NCBI GenBank assembly: GCA_046154665.1 | Contig: JBJXFG010000104.1 | Span: forward strand, 1 to 64,000 | Length of the DNA stretch: 64,000 bases | DNA from: JAFLCM01 sp046154665 | GTDB taxonomy: Bacteria; Planctomycetota; Phycisphaerae; Phycisphaerales; UBA1924 | Direction of reading: 5' to 3' | In this document: positions 21,445 through 30,550 of the stretch, piece after piece | Position numbering within the stretch: position 1 is the first letter of the stretch | How the letters are laid out: every line of letters begins with the position of its first letter | Made by a program: the position numbers and the translations under genes | Notes under the pieces: generated by a model | What the model was told of the DNA's origin: nothing | The model's database searches: none | What the model saw: only the letters and a program-made list of their open reading frames with translations

Positions 21445-21864
21445 CTCAACCCGACCCACGATCACGCGCGAGCGATGATGCACAAGACCCTCCACGCACA
21501 AGTGAGTGTCGCCGATTCCGCCCCGCGAACCTAAACCCAATCGCGCCGCGATGCAACGCGCCCCGGCCCACGCGCTCACGCCCTCGCCTGTCCCACCCGC
21601 TCAACTGATCCCAAGTCTCAACGCTGCGAGCTCGGTCGCTCGCGCCCCGTGCCACTGATGGCGGCCTCCTCGCCGACATCAGTGCCGATCAACCCACGCG
21701 CCGCCGACACGCGATCCGTGCCTCCGACCTGTCCTCAGGTCGGTGCTCCCTTTCTCGCACACGCACCGCGCTTGACGCGCAACCCATCATCGATCACGCT
21801 CACCCACGCCCAGCGCGGGCCCACAATCCCGCCCGCGCCATCACGTCATCCACGGAGGCCCATC
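21445..21864. other. Divergent control region (barrel operon / GlcG protein)
   Basis: 420 bases without a supported gene, holding the promoters of the leftward electron-transfer operon and the rightward GlcG-type gene. A hairpin CCGACCTGTCCTCAGGTCGG lies at about 21724-21743. I see no convincing promoter hexamers. Confidence 0.5.
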
Positions 21865-24597
21865 GTGCAGACCCCCCGCAACACACGCACCTCGCGCCCC
21901 TCCCGCGCCCCCAGATCTCCCCGCACCCCCCGCTTCGAACCCCTCGAAGCACGCGAACTCCTCAGCGCCCTCCCCGACCCCTCGCTCGCCCTCACACTCA
22001 ATGAGATCAAGGGCGTCTTCTCCGCCTGCGTCGCCCGCGCCACCCAACTCGGCGTCAACGCCACCATCTCGCTCGTGGACCGCGAAGGGAACATCCTCGG
22101 CGTCGTCCGCATGCGCGACACCACACTCCGCTTCGACACCGGACAATCCACCATCATCGGCGGAGGCGTCGGGGGCCTCGAAGGCATCTCGCTCCCTTCC
22201 TCCATCTTCGCCACCAGCAAAGCCGGCACCGCCGCCTTCCTCTCCACCACCGGCAACGCCTTCTCCACACGCACCGCCGGCTTCATCATCCAGCAGAACT
22301 TCCCGGGCGGAGCCAAGAACGCACCCTCCGGCCCGCTCTTCGGCGTCCAGCTCTCCTCGCTTCCCACCTCCGACCTCAACCGCCTCCCCATCGGCCTCGC
22401 TGGTGATCCCGGCGGCCTGCCCCTCTACCGCTCTGGCACCCCCATCGCCGGCATCGGCGTCGAACTCGACGGCGTCTACAGCGCTCCCGCCAGCCGACTC
22501 GGCTCGCAGCCCACCGACGAAGAGCGCATCGCCGCCGCCGCACTCACATCCTTCCCCCCGCCCGGCAACATCCGAGCCAACAACATCCTCGTCGGCGGCA
22601 TCCGCTTCGCCTTCCTCGAAGCCGGCATCCCCTCCGCGTCCGACCTCGGCACCCTCCCCGACTTCGACACCCTCGTCGCCGCCAACCGCCTCACCGTCCT
22701 CTCGCAGCCCGCCGTCTCGCCCGCCACCCGATTCGCCACACGTTCTCTCGGCACCATCCCCGGCGACACGATCTTCGGCTTCCAGCAAAACTACGTCGAG
22801 ACCTTCGCCGTGAGAGGTGACACCGCCTTCGCCGTGCAGCCCACCAGCACGTTGGTGCGCCGCCTGAACAGCATCAGCATCGCCACCGGCGCGTCCACCT
22901 TCGTCGCTGATCTCTCCGGCCCCGCCGCAGGCCAGGTCCCCGTCGGCCACCGCACCAACGGCGTTTCGCTCGACGACCGAGCCACCGCCGACCCCGCCGA
23001 CGACCGCCTCTATCTCTCCAACCAGGAAAGCGGCAACATCCACGCCTTCAGCGCCGCCACCGGCGCACCGCTCTCAGCCACCGCCACAACCCCCGCCACG
23101 CCGCTGCGCGACGCCCAGGTCATCCAGTCCGGCGGCAACACCTTCGTCGTCGGCATCACCTCCGCCAACGGCAACCTCGTCCGACTCGACGCCGCCCAGT
23201 TCGGCAGTGGGGGGGCCACTGTGGTCAATCTCACCCCCGCCGGCCCCGACACCATCGACTCATTCACCAATGGTGAAGCAGGCGTCTTCGCCGTCCGCGC
23301 CGGGCCCGTCGGCGTCCTCTCCGCCAAGCGCGAACTCATCCGCGTCAACCTCGACGGTACCGGCTCCACCCTCATCGCCAACATCTCCGACAACGGGCCC
23401 AACGAAGGCTCCAACAGCCAGCCCATCCCCGTCCTTGTCTACGACAACAACAACACCGTCGGCGTCACCGCCGACGACACCCTCATCGCCCAGAACTCCA
23501 CCCGCGGCACGCAGTTCCGCATGAACGTCGCCACCGCCGCCATCGCCGCGCCGCAGATCGAGATCGTCAACCCCAGCTTCGTCCTCACCTCCGCGCGCCA
23601 GGGGCCCAACGGCACCATCGTCGGCGTCTCCGATCCCTACACCGGCTCGGGCGGCGGAGCCCAACTGCAGCGCCTCACCGTCGCCGATGTCACCAACGCC
23701 GCCAACCTCACCTCTCTCACCGGCATCGACACCACCGCCCTCACCCGCGCCGGCGTTCTCGTGAACGGCACCCCCGCGCTCACCCCCGCCGAAGTCGAGA
23801 CGATTCTCACCCAGGCCCACCGCGAAAACGCGCGGCTCCGCGCCGCCATCCGCCGCGACCGACCCCAGGTCTCGCAGGTCACCGTCAGCGTGTGCGACCT
23901 CAAGGGCAACCTGCTGGGCGTGTTCCGCACCCCGGACGCGCCCGTCTTCGGCTTCGACGTCTCGCTGCAAAAAGCCCGCAGCGCCATGTTCTTCTCGCGC
24001 CCCGACGCCGGCACCATCCTCGACACCGCCGACGCCGGCGTCTACGCCCGCTTCGCCAACGCCGTCCGGGCCCAGGGTGTCCCCCTCGACGGCTCGATCG
24101 CCATCGCCGAGCGCACCATCGGCTTCATCGCACGCCCCACCCTCCCCGACGGCATCCCCCGCTCCGGCCCCGGCGGCCTCTCCGCCCTCGCCCCCGACAC
24201 CTTCTCACCCTTCAACACCGGCCTCCAAACCCAGCTCACCCTCCCCAACATCTTCCGCTACGCCTTCGAGTTCCTCAGCGTCAACGAAGCCGACGCCCTC
24301 CGCCTCTTCAACCGCGACCTCATCGGCGGCGGCAACGTCACCACCAACGCCTTCCCGCTCCAGAACGGCCTCCAGATCTTCCCCGGTGCCGTCCCCCTCT
24401 ACAAGAACGGCCAGCTCGTCGGCGGCGTCGGCGTCTCCGGCGACGGCATCGAACAAGACGACTCCATCGCCTTCAATGGCGCCGGAGGCTTCCAGCAGTT
24501 CGGCCCCGGCGTCCAACGCGCCGACAAGATCCGCATCACCCAGAAGCTCCGTCTGCCGTACATCAAGTTCCCACGCAAGCCTTCAGGCGGGTTCTAA
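21865..24597 (+). CDS. Secreted protein with two GlcG/HbpS-like domains and a propeller-like centre
   Basis: 910-aa protein. GTG at 21865 is chosen because GGAGG lies 7 bases upstream. The N-terminus is basic, followed by FEPLEARELLSA, the planctomycete surface/export motif. Residues ~40-330 contain a GlcG/HbpS-type (DUF336) domain (NATISLVDREGNILGVVRM), with a 'GGVG' end (PIAGIGVELDG). Residues ~340-620 read as repeated beta units (VGHRTNGVSLDDR, LYLSNQESGN), likely a beta-propeller. Residues ~630-900 are a second GlcG-like domain (VTVSVCDLKGNLLGVFRTP, then QLVGGVGVSGDGIEQDD). HbpS-like domains bind haem or small molecules, but no specific ligand residue is certain here. It faces the cytochrome operon divergently. 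Confidence 0.85.
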   Translation: MQTPRNTRTSRPSRAPRSPRTPRFEPLEARELLSALPDPSLALTLNEIKGVFSACVARATQLGVNATISLVDREGNILGVVRMRDTTLRFDTGQSTIIGGGVGGLEGISLPSSIFATSKAGTAAFLSTTGNAFSTRTAGFIIQQNFPGGAKNAPSGPLFGVQLSSLPTSDLNRLPIGLAGDPGGLPLYRSGTPIAGIGVELDGVYSAPASRLGSQPTDEERIAAAALTSFPPPGNIRANNILVGGIRFAFLEAGIPSASDLGTLPDFDTLVAANRLTVLSQPAVSPATRFATRSLGTIPGDTIFGFQQNYVETFAVRGDTAFAVQPTSTLVRRLNSISIATGASTFVADLSGPAAGQVPVGHRTNGVSLDDRATADPADDRLYLSNQESGNIHAFSAATGAPLSATATTPATPLRDAQVIQSGGNTFVVGITSANGNLVRLDAAQFGSGGATVVNLTPAGPDTIDSFTNGEAGVFAVRAGPVGVLSAKRELIRVNLDGTGSTLIANISDNGPNEGSNSQPIPVLVYDNNNTVGVTADDTLIAQNSTRGTQFRMNVATAAIAAPQIEIVNPSFVLTSARQGPNGTIVGVSDPYTGSGGGAQLQRLTVADVTNAANLTSLTGIDTTALTRAGVLVNGTPALTPAEVETILTQAHRENARLRAAIRRDRPQVSQVTVSVCDLKGNLLGVFRTPDAPVFGFDVSLQKARSAMFFSRPDAGTILDTADAGVYARFANAVRAQGVPLDGSIAIAERTIGFIARPTLPDGIPRSGPGGLSALAPDTFSPFNTGLQTQLTLPNIFRYAFEFLSVNEADALRLFNRDLIGGGNVTTNAFPLQNGLQIFPGAVPLYKNGQLVGGVGVSGDGIEQDDSIAFNGAGGFQQFGPGVQRADKIRITQKLRLPYIKFPRKPSGGF

Positions 24598-24644
24598 GCC
24601 TCAGTCCATCTCAGTTTCATCCGAGCCCCAAAGAGTCCGTCCGA

Positions 24645-24666
24645 GCCCCGAGCGCGAGCTCGGGGC
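24645..24666. repeat. Short palindrome GCCCCGAG/CTCGGGGC
   Basis: An 8-base perfect stem between the GlcG-type gene and the next gene. No T-run follows, so it is more likely a repeat fragment than a terminator. Confidence 0.5.
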
Positions 24667-24782
24667 CTCGGCCCCCGCAAGCATTCGTGAAGTTCTCGCC
24701 AGGCCGCCTCGAAGAGTGGAACACCAAATCGCCAGTCACGAAGCGACAGGGTCAAACCGTCTTCCGCTCGCGAGAACCCACG

Positions 24783-26183
24783 ATGAAACCCAAACGCCCG
24801 CCCCGATTCAAAGCGAGCATCGTCGCGGCTCTCGTGGGGCTCGCAGCAACCGAGTCACTCGTCGACGCACAGCCGATCACCTATCGAACGGTGACAAGCA
24901 CCGTTCGCAACGCCATCTGGGCCTGCAGCCCGCCCGGCCGAACCGACCTGATGTTCGTGGCGTCGAAGGAAGGCGTCGTTTCAGCACTCGACTTGCAGAC
25001 GGGTGCCTTGCTGGCCGTCCCTCCACTCGTGCTGCCGGACGTGATCCGCTTCGGTGAAGCCGGCCTCCTCGGCATGGCTTGCCACCCGGACTTTGAGTCC
25101 AACGGCTATCTCTACCTTTACTACACCCGCGAGGTGTGGCCGTTCCATCCAGATTCCTGGCTTCAGCTCACGCTGGTTCGATACACCTGTCCGGGCCCCG
25201 CGCGGGACGCTCCAGGCCCAGCTTCGCGAGCGATCATCGCCAGCCTTCTTGCAGAGTGGCCGAGTAACCTCCACGTCGGCGGATGGATCGGATTCGGACC
25301 CGACAACCTGCTGTACTGGGCCATCGGAGACTCACAGAGTCCTCTGTCTGCCCAGAACACCGCCGCCGTCAACGGCAAAGTCCTCCGCATCGATGTCGAC
25401 CGCGACGAGTTCCCCGCGGATCCAATACGCAACTACGCCATCCCACCCACAAACCCCTTTGCCGGCGGCCCAGACTTGGGAGAGGTATTCCTCTGGGGCC
25501 TTCGCAACCCGTTCCGCTGCGGCTTCGATTCCGAGAGACGAATCCTCTATGTCGGCGATGTTGGCTCGAGCTATCGAGAGGAGCTCTCGGCGGTCCACAT
25601 CGACGAGCCCGGATCAAACCTCGGGTGGCCGTGCTACGAAGGCACGATGAGCCCGTGGTGGGCCGACGTGTGCGACGGCATGGGGCCCGTTCGATTTCCG
25701 ATCATTGAATACAACGACGATGTGCCACCCCTGCTCCGACAAGGGCAGTCGATCATCACCGGCGGGGCCTACACCGGTTGCGCCGTCCCTGACCTTCGCC
25801 ACCGGGTCTTGCTGACGGACTACTTCTGGAACAACGAGTTCTATTCGTTCTCCCATGAGAACCAGACGGTGTCGAATCTCACCCGTCACATGCTCCCCGG
25901 CCTCGGCGGTCGGATCACCGGCTTCGCCCGCGACGGCAAAGGCGAAATCTACATCCTCTCAAGCTCCGGCATCCACAAACTCATCCCCGCCACCGCCCAA
26001 TCCGCCGACCTCAACGCCGACGGCAGCGTCAACACCCCAGACCTCATCTTCCTCCTCAGCCGCTTCTCCCACCCCGCGCCGGCGGGCTCCCCAAACGCCG
26101 TCGCAGACTTCAACACCGACGCCGTCATTAACACCCCCGATCTCACCTACTTCCTCAACCGCTTCGGCACCACATGCCCGTAA
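24783..26183 (+). CDS. Secreted sorbosone/glucose dehydrogenase-like propeller with dockerin-type tail
   Basis: 466-aa exported protein. Signal peptide MKPKRPPRFKASIVAALVG ending near LVDAQ. The body (about 30-400) matches the PQQ-type sugar dehydrogenase/sorbosone dehydrogenase propeller: GLLGMACHPDFESNGYLYLYY, GWIGFGPDNLLYWAIGD, GKVLRIDVD, FLWGLRNPFRCGFD, GDVGSSYREELS, GSNLGWPCYEG. The C-terminus carries two dockerin-like calcium loops, LNADGSVNTPDLIFLLSRF and FNTDAVINTPDLTYFLNRF, ending GTTCP, the planctomycete GC-type dockerin arrangement. Probably oxidises sugars or aldoses outside the cytoplasm, though cofactor and substrate are unproven. Confidence 0.9.
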   Translation: MKPKRPPRFKASIVAALVGLAATESLVDAQPITYRTVTSTVRNAIWACSPPGRTDLMFVASKEGVVSALDLQTGALLAVPPLVLPDVIRFGEAGLLGMACHPDFESNGYLYLYYTREVWPFHPDSWLQLTLVRYTCPGPARDAPGPASRAIIASLLAEWPSNLHVGGWIGFGPDNLLYWAIGDSQSPLSAQNTAAVNGKVLRIDVDRDEFPADPIRNYAIPPTNPFAGGPDLGEVFLWGLRNPFRCGFDSERRILYVGDVGSSYREELSAVHIDEPGSNLGWPCYEGTMSPWWADVCDGMGPVRFPIIEYNDDVPPLLRQGQSIITGGAYTGCAVPDLRHRVLLTDYFWNNEFYSFSHENQTVSNLTRHMLPGLGGRITGFARDGKGEIYILSSSGIHKLIPATAQSADLNADGSVNTPDLIFLLSRFSHPAPAGSPNAVADFNTDAVINTPDLTYFLNRFGTTCP

Positions 26184-26521
26184 TCCCTCGCGCTTGAACG
26201 CCCGCGACCCGCGCGGTCGCGTCACCTCGATCCCCGATCCCCGATCGCTCATTCCGCCAAGCCCCATCCATCCAAAACCCGATCGCCAGCGCGCCAGCCA
26301 GGGAAACACAACCTTCATGTCCGAAAATAACCCGACATCTTCTTGACCTGCCCCCGCTTCCGGTGCATGCTCTTCCTTGATAACGCGGCGCGGAAGTTCC
26401 CGGACGGCTTCACCGCTGTCCAATCCCGCGCAGCGGTCGGCTGACTGTGCAGCCGATGACTCTTCGCACTGGCAGAACCGGGCGCTGCGCTGTCGGCAGC
26501 CCGGAGAAGGAGATTGAGAGA
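26184..26521. other. Intergenic region upstream of the CHRD protein
   Basis: 338 bases without a gene. TTGACC (26343-26348) and CATGCT (26366-26371) are 17 bases apart and form a weak promoter candidate; a GGAGAAGGAGA ribosome site lies just before 26522. Confidence 0.4.
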
Positions 26522-27097
26522 ATGTTGAACCACCGCCACGCCCTGGCTGGGCTTGTGACTGTCGCCGCGCTCACCGCGAACGCGGGCGCTGCCATCCTTG
26601 TTTTCACCACCAGCATGGACGGCCCCTCCGAGGCGCCCCCCGTCGCCAGCCCCGGCATCGGCACCTCCACCATCACTTGGGACACCGCCCTCAACACCAT
26701 GCGGGTCCAGGCCAACTTCAGCGGCCTCGTCGGCACCACCACCGTCGCCCACATCCACGCGTCGGCCACCATGATCCCCTTCACCGGGACCTCCGGCGTC
26801 GCCACCCCCACCCCCTCGTTCCCCCTGTGGCCCACCGGCGTCCAAGCCGGCTCCTATGACCGCACCTTCGACATGACCCTCGCCTCGTCCTTCAACGCCG
26901 CCTTCATCACCGCCAACGGCGGCACCCCGGCCTCCGCCGCCGCCGTCCTGCTCGGTACCCTGCAGACCGGCCGCGCGTACTTCAACGTCCACTCCACCTT
27001 CGCCCCCGGCGGCGAAATCCGCGGCTTCTTCCCCACCCCCGGCGCCGCCACCCTCCTCGGCATCGCCGGCGTCGCCGCCCTCCGCCGCCGCCGCTGA
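26522..27097 (+). CDS. CHRD-domain secreted protein with PEP-CTERM-like end
   Basis: 191-aa protein. Start chosen for the AGGAG site ten bases upstream and a clean signal peptide (HALAGLVTVAALTANAGA). Residues 28-165 fit a CHRD domain: SMDGPSEAPPVASPGIG at the start, VAHIHASATM in the middle, and GRAYFNVHSTFAPGGEIRG near the end, where the H-I-H and N-V-H-S/T motifs are typical. The C-terminus PTPGAATLLGIAGVAALRRRR is a PEP-CTERM-like sorting tail: a short motif, a hydrophobic helix and an arginine cluster. The protein is therefore probably processed by an exosortase/archaeosortase-type enzyme and displayed outside. Confidence 0.88.
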   Translation: MLNHRHALAGLVTVAALTANAGAAILVFTTSMDGPSEAPPVASPGIGTSTITWDTALNTMRVQANFSGLVGTTTVAHIHASATMIPFTGTSGVATPTPSFPLWPTGVQAGSYDRTFDMTLASSFNAAFITANGGTPASAAAVLLGTLQTGRAYFNVHSTFAPGGEIRGFFPTPGAATLLGIAGVAALRRRR

Positions 27098-27133
27098 GCG
27101 GGGCCCCGCGCGGACCAACCCGAATCGTTCCCA

Positions 27134-27172
27134 CGGTCGCGCCCGATACCCCGAGCGCGACCGCTTTCTTTC
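27134..27172 (+). terminator. Probable terminator of the CHRD gene
   Basis: CGGTCGCGC (27134-27142) pairs exactly with GCGCGACCG (27155-27163), followed by CTTTCTTTC. It lies 37 bases after the CHRD stop. Confidence 0.65.
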
Positions 27173-27173
27173 C

Positions 27174-27376
27174 CGAAGGTACGTCGGCACTCCGCGCCGA
27201 CTCTCCAAGATCACCCCGATCGCCAGCCCCACAGCACGACGACGTTGTGATGAGCAATCCGATCCCTCTTCGCCAGCGAAGCGGGCGCTCGACCGTTGCC
27301 AGACGCGCGGCGAGCGCAGCGAGCAAGCGTCTGGTAGGCATGGTGAGTTTCTCCTTCGCCCGTGGAACGGGCGAAC
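27174..27376. repeat. Cluster of dispersed repeat fragments
   Basis: Contains, in order, a family C unit (GGTACGTCGGCACTCCGCGC, 27179-27198), a hairpin TTGCCAGACGC...GCGTCTGG (27296-27334) and TTCGCCCGTGGAACGGGCGAA (27355-27375). The same hairpin set recurs at 61322-61408. The 313-base gap 27098-27410 contains nothing else recognisable. Confidence 0.6.
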
Positions 27377-27410
27377 GAATCACGAGACATCGAACGCGAA
27401 AGCCAATCCC

Positions 27411-28106
27411 ATGACCCGCCGCCCCTCATACCTTCTGCTCCTCCCCCTTTGCCTCGCCCTCTCTCCCAGCGCCCACGCCGACGGCCTCCTCATCGGACGC
27501 AACAGCGACAACCAACTCATCCCCATCCTTGAGTTCACCGGCGTCCTCGACATCCCCCGCAGCGTCTTCCCCGGCTTCCCCGGCTACGCCCAGCCCTACC
27601 CAGGCTTCGGATCGCTCACCATCTCCACCCCCGCACTCAACCAGTTCATCATCCTCCCCTCGGCGAACATCGAGCTCCGCGTCGTCGCCATTGACCCGGG
27701 CCTCAACATCCAGAACCGCACCTCCAACGGCTTCCTCGCCGCCGGCGATGTCTATCACCTCGGCAACCCCTTCTTCGATTACCACCCGCTCTGGAACATC
27801 CCCGTCGCCGCCACCCCTCCGGCCCCGGCGCAGATGTTCAACGTTACCCTCATCATCCGCGATCGCAACAACGTCTACACCGACAGCGCCCCCTTCACCA
27901 TCACCGTCACCCCCGCCCCCTGCCCAGCGGACTTCACCAACAACGGCACCATCAACACCGCCGACCTGGTCCACTTCCTCGCCCGATTCGGCCAGTCCGT
28001 CACCCCCGGACAGCCCAACAGCGAGTGCGACCTCAACAACGACGGCACCGTCAACACCCCGGACCTCACCGCATTCCTCGCGGCGTTCGGCACGCCGTGC
28101 CCGTGA
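27411..28106 (+). CDS. Secreted hypothetical protein with GC-type dockerin tail
   Basis: 231-aa protein with signal peptide (YLLLLPLCLALSPSAHA). Residues 24-165 are a beta-rich domain of unknown function (LNQFIILPSANIELRVVAID, FNVTLIIRDRNNVYTDSAPF). Residues ~170-231 contain two dockerin-like repeats, TNNGTINTADLVHFLARF and LNNDGTVNTPDLTAFLAAF, ending GTPCP. This tail is shared with 24783-26183 and 54215-55474 and probably anchors or sorts the proteins. The transcript seems to be separate, given the terminator at 27134 and 300 bases of spacer. Confidence 0.85.
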   Translation: MTRRPSYLLLLPLCLALSPSAHADGLLIGRNSDNQLIPILEFTGVLDIPRSVFPGFPGYAQPYPGFGSLTISTPALNQFIILPSANIELRVVAIDPGLNIQNRTSNGFLAAGDVYHLGNPFFDYHPLWNIPVAATPPAPAQMFNVTLIIRDRNNVYTDSAPFTITVTPAPCPADFTNNGTINTADLVHFLARFGQSVTPGQPNSECDLNNDGTVNTPDLTAFLAAFGTPCP

Positions 28107-28232
28107 TCTCGCCCGACTCCGACAACCGGTCCTCACGCGCTCCGGTTGAGGGCGGAACCATCCATGGGCGCGGGCGAGGCTTCGGCGGTCTGTACGGAGT
28201 CGCCGCGTGCGATCCCGATCTCGGCGCGTGAA

Positions 28233-28898
28233 TCAGCCCTTCGGCCCGCACGGCTCCGTCTGGACATGCATCGCAAGTTCCGCCTCGCGGGCCGCTTGCT
28301 CGGTCTCGCGCATCGCTTGCTCCATCTCCCGAACGGCCTCGGTTTCCGCGTTCCGGACGGCTTGCTCGGCTTCGCGCTCGGCGAGCAAAGCCTCACGCTC
28401 GGCACGCTCGATCTCGGCGTTCTCGGCCGCCATCGCCAGCGAGTCCGACTCCTCGCTGATGGACGCTTCACCGATCGGCTCGCCCGCGGGTTCAGACCCG
28501 CCGCCGCCTTCGCCGCCGCCGTGTGAGAGCGACGCCACCACACGTCCCACCGCGGCCTGCGTCTCCGCGTTGAGGTCGCGCGCCAGCTGGAGAATCGCCT
28601 CCGAACTGACGCCCGGCTGATCGCCGCCGCGTTTGAGAGAAGCGAGCGCCTCTCCGATGGATTGGCGATACTGCGCCACGCTCTCGAGCATGGACGCCCG
28701 AGCGTCGTCGAGGTGCCGACGCGCCTCGGTGGTCAGCACCTGTGCCCGCTGCACAGCGGCGCTGGCCAGACGCATCCGAGCGTCCGCGGCGCTGATGGGC
28801 TCTCCGGTCGAGGCTTGGGCCGTTTCGGCCCCGCTCGTGCCGGGAGCGTTCTTGGTGTGTGGGTGGGGCGCGTGCGTCGATTTCGGGGTGTACACCAT
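28233..28898 (-). CDS. Coiled-coil protein, last gene of the R-body operon
   Basis: 221-aa soluble protein with AAGGAG five bases before its ATG. The N-terminus is Pro/His/Thr-rich (KSTHAPHPHTKNAPG), the middle (about 38-95) is helical, a Gly-rich hinge (GGGEGGGGSEPAGE) lies near residue 130, and residues ~148-212 form a highly charged coiled coil of Glu/Ala/Arg heptads (EREALLAEREAEQAVRNAE). No enzymatic motif. It is 43 bases downstream of the DUF4157 gene and the last of the leftward reb operon, so it may act as a scaffold, adaptor or anchor for R-bodies. Function is inferred from position only. Confidence 0.85.
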   Translation of the reverse strand: MVYTPKSTHAPHPHTKNAPGTSGAETAQASTGEPISAADARMRLASAAVQRAQVLTTEARRHLDDARASMLESVAQYRQSIGEALASLKRGGDQPGVSSEAILQLARDLNAETQAAVGRVVASLSHGGGEGGGGSEPAGEPIGEASISEESDSLAMAAENAEIERAEREALLAEREAEQAVRNAETEAVREMEQAMRETEQAAREAELAMHVQTEPCGPKG

Positions 28899-28941
28899 GC
28901 GTTCTCCTTGTGTCGGTCGGTGCGAGCGCCGAGATCCGAGC

Positions 28942-30504
28942 TCAGGCCTTCCGACTGTGTGAAACGAGGGTGAGCGAGCCGCTGCGATCCACGCGCAGCG
29001 TTGTCCGGGCTTGGTGGTTCTCAGCGTTAAAGATCACCAGCTTGCCGTCCTGCGTGACCGAGCGCCCGCGCGGGACCACCGACAGCGCGTGCGCCTCGAC
29101 AGCGCTCATGGAGCGGCTGATCCCGTCCGCGAGGTCCACCGACGCATGAGAGCCCGAATCGAGAGGAGCGAACGGCGCGAGACTCGCGGCGAACTGACAG
29201 GCCGCCGAAGAGAGCCGCGCGAAGCCCAGCCGATTCGGCGGCTGCAGCCACGACGCGAGCGCGGCATGCACATCCGACGCTGACGCATCGGGGTGGACCG
29301 TCGGGCACCTCATGTACCCTCGGGCTTCGTCGAGCAGCGCATCGCAGATCTCGCCGATGCGTCCGCCGCGGTGCCGACGCTCGGACCTGGATTCCTCGCC
29401 CGCGCTGCCCGCCAGCGAAAGGAAGAGGCGCGAGTAGTCGACAAACTCGGCCGGGTTCACGGCACGCCCCAACGCAAAGCCAGCCGCCTGCTTGCGGAGC
29501 GACGCTTCCGCACCGCCCGTGCCCGAGAGCTCGACCATCAACTCGTGGAGCCCCACCCAGTCGCCCAGTTCGACCGCTTGGAACAGCGTCGCACCCGGGG
29601 CGAGCCGCTGCAGAAACTCCGGGACCTTCCCGAGTTCTTCTTGGGTCCACAGCCCCTCATCGACCAACCGACGCGCGAGGTCCAACGCCGGTCCGGCGTG
29701 CGGCGTACCGCCCGTGCCCCGCGGGCCGCGACCCGCGCTCTCGGCCCCGTCGTCGTCGCCCCCAACGCCTTCGTTCGTCAGCATGTCGAGCAGCATCCGG
29801 TTGCTCAGCAGCAGCAGACGCCGCGGGCTCACCTGCAATCCCAATGACCTCAGCAGCATCAGCGGCGACCCGTGCAGTCCCTCCTGCACGCCCGACACGA
29901 GCGACTCCACGTCTTCAAACCAGTACGAGTCAGCCCGCGGCCCCATCGCCCGGTCCAACCACGCCGCGCCGCCATCGATCAAGTCGATCACCGCGCGGGC
30001 GCGTTCATCAAGATCCGCAGCACTCTGCAAGAGACCGCCGCCAACCGCCACAACGGGCTGCAGCACCGGCGGCGGCGGCTCATCCAACGCCGAGCCCACG
30101 TTCGGAGCCGGCTCGCCACGCGCGACACAACGCCCCCACTCGTCGGCCTCGCGCTCCAGTTCCGGATCGGCGTTGCAAGGCACCCCCGCCGCCTCGTTCC
30201 GAACACGCACCCGACCGGCCCGCTGCTGCGCCACGTGGCACAGCTCGTGACCGAAGACCTCGAGCACGCGACGCATCGGCTGCTCAAACAGGTCCGGGTC
30301 GATGTACAACTCGCCCCCATACGCGAACGCCTCGCACCCCGCCGCGCGGGGCTCGGGCCCCACCCGCACGCTCACACGCTCGCCGTGATCCCCAAGGTAC
30401 CGACGCGCAAGGTCGTTCAGGTCGAGCAAACCCTTGAGCAGCACTTCGGCGGCGAACGGGTCGGCCTCGAATCCATCGCGAGATTGGTCGGGCGGCAAGG
30501 GCAT
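28942..30504 (-). CDS. DUF4157 (eCIS-core type) metallopeptidase-like protein
   Basis: 520-aa protein. I chose ATG at 30504 (MPLPPDQSRDGF), which avoids overlap with the upstream gene. Residues ~25-105 match the DUF4157 domain: a strand pair ending GGELYIDPDLFEQP followed by the zinc-type HELCH motif (H86, E87, H90) in VFGHELCHVAQQRAGR and a likely third ligand within DPELEREADEWG. This domain is typical of proteins associated with extracellular contractile injection systems and with toxin loading or leader processing. The rest (110-520) is helical and unrecognised. Here no sheath or tube genes occur; it sits between an AGKAYQS-family gene and the coiled-coil gene in a reb operon. Confidence 0.85.
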   Translation of the reverse strand: MPLPPDQSRDGFEADPFAAEVLLKGLLDLNDLARRYLGDHGERVSVRVGPEPRAAGCEAFAYGGELYIDPDLFEQPMRRVLEVFGHELCHVAQQRAGRVRVRNEAAGVPCNADPELEREADEWGRCVARGEPAPNVGSALDEPPPPVLQPVVAVGGGLLQSAADLDERARAVIDLIDGGAAWLDRAMGPRADSYWFEDVESLVSGVQEGLHGSPLMLLRSLGLQVSPRRLLLLSNRMLLDMLTNEGVGGDDDGAESAGRGPRGTGGTPHAGPALDLARRLVDEGLWTQEELGKVPEFLQRLAPGATLFQAVELGDWVGLHELMVELSGTGGAEASLRKQAAGFALGRAVNPAEFVDYSRLFLSLAGSAGEESRSERRHRGGRIGEICDALLDEARGYMRCPTVHPDASASDVHAALASWLQPPNRLGFARLSSAACQFAASLAPFAPLDSGSHASVDLADGISRSMSAVEAHALSVVPRGRSVTQDGKLVIFNAENHQARTTLRVDRSGSLTLVSHSRKA

Positions 30505-30550
30505 CAGTAACTTCTTGAAGATCAGTTCCGGTCCGTCAAACAATGAGCGA

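Noticed and set aside
20191..21534. Frame opposite the barrel protein
   Set aside because: Arg/Val-rich shadow; the minus strand has signal peptide and barrel strands.
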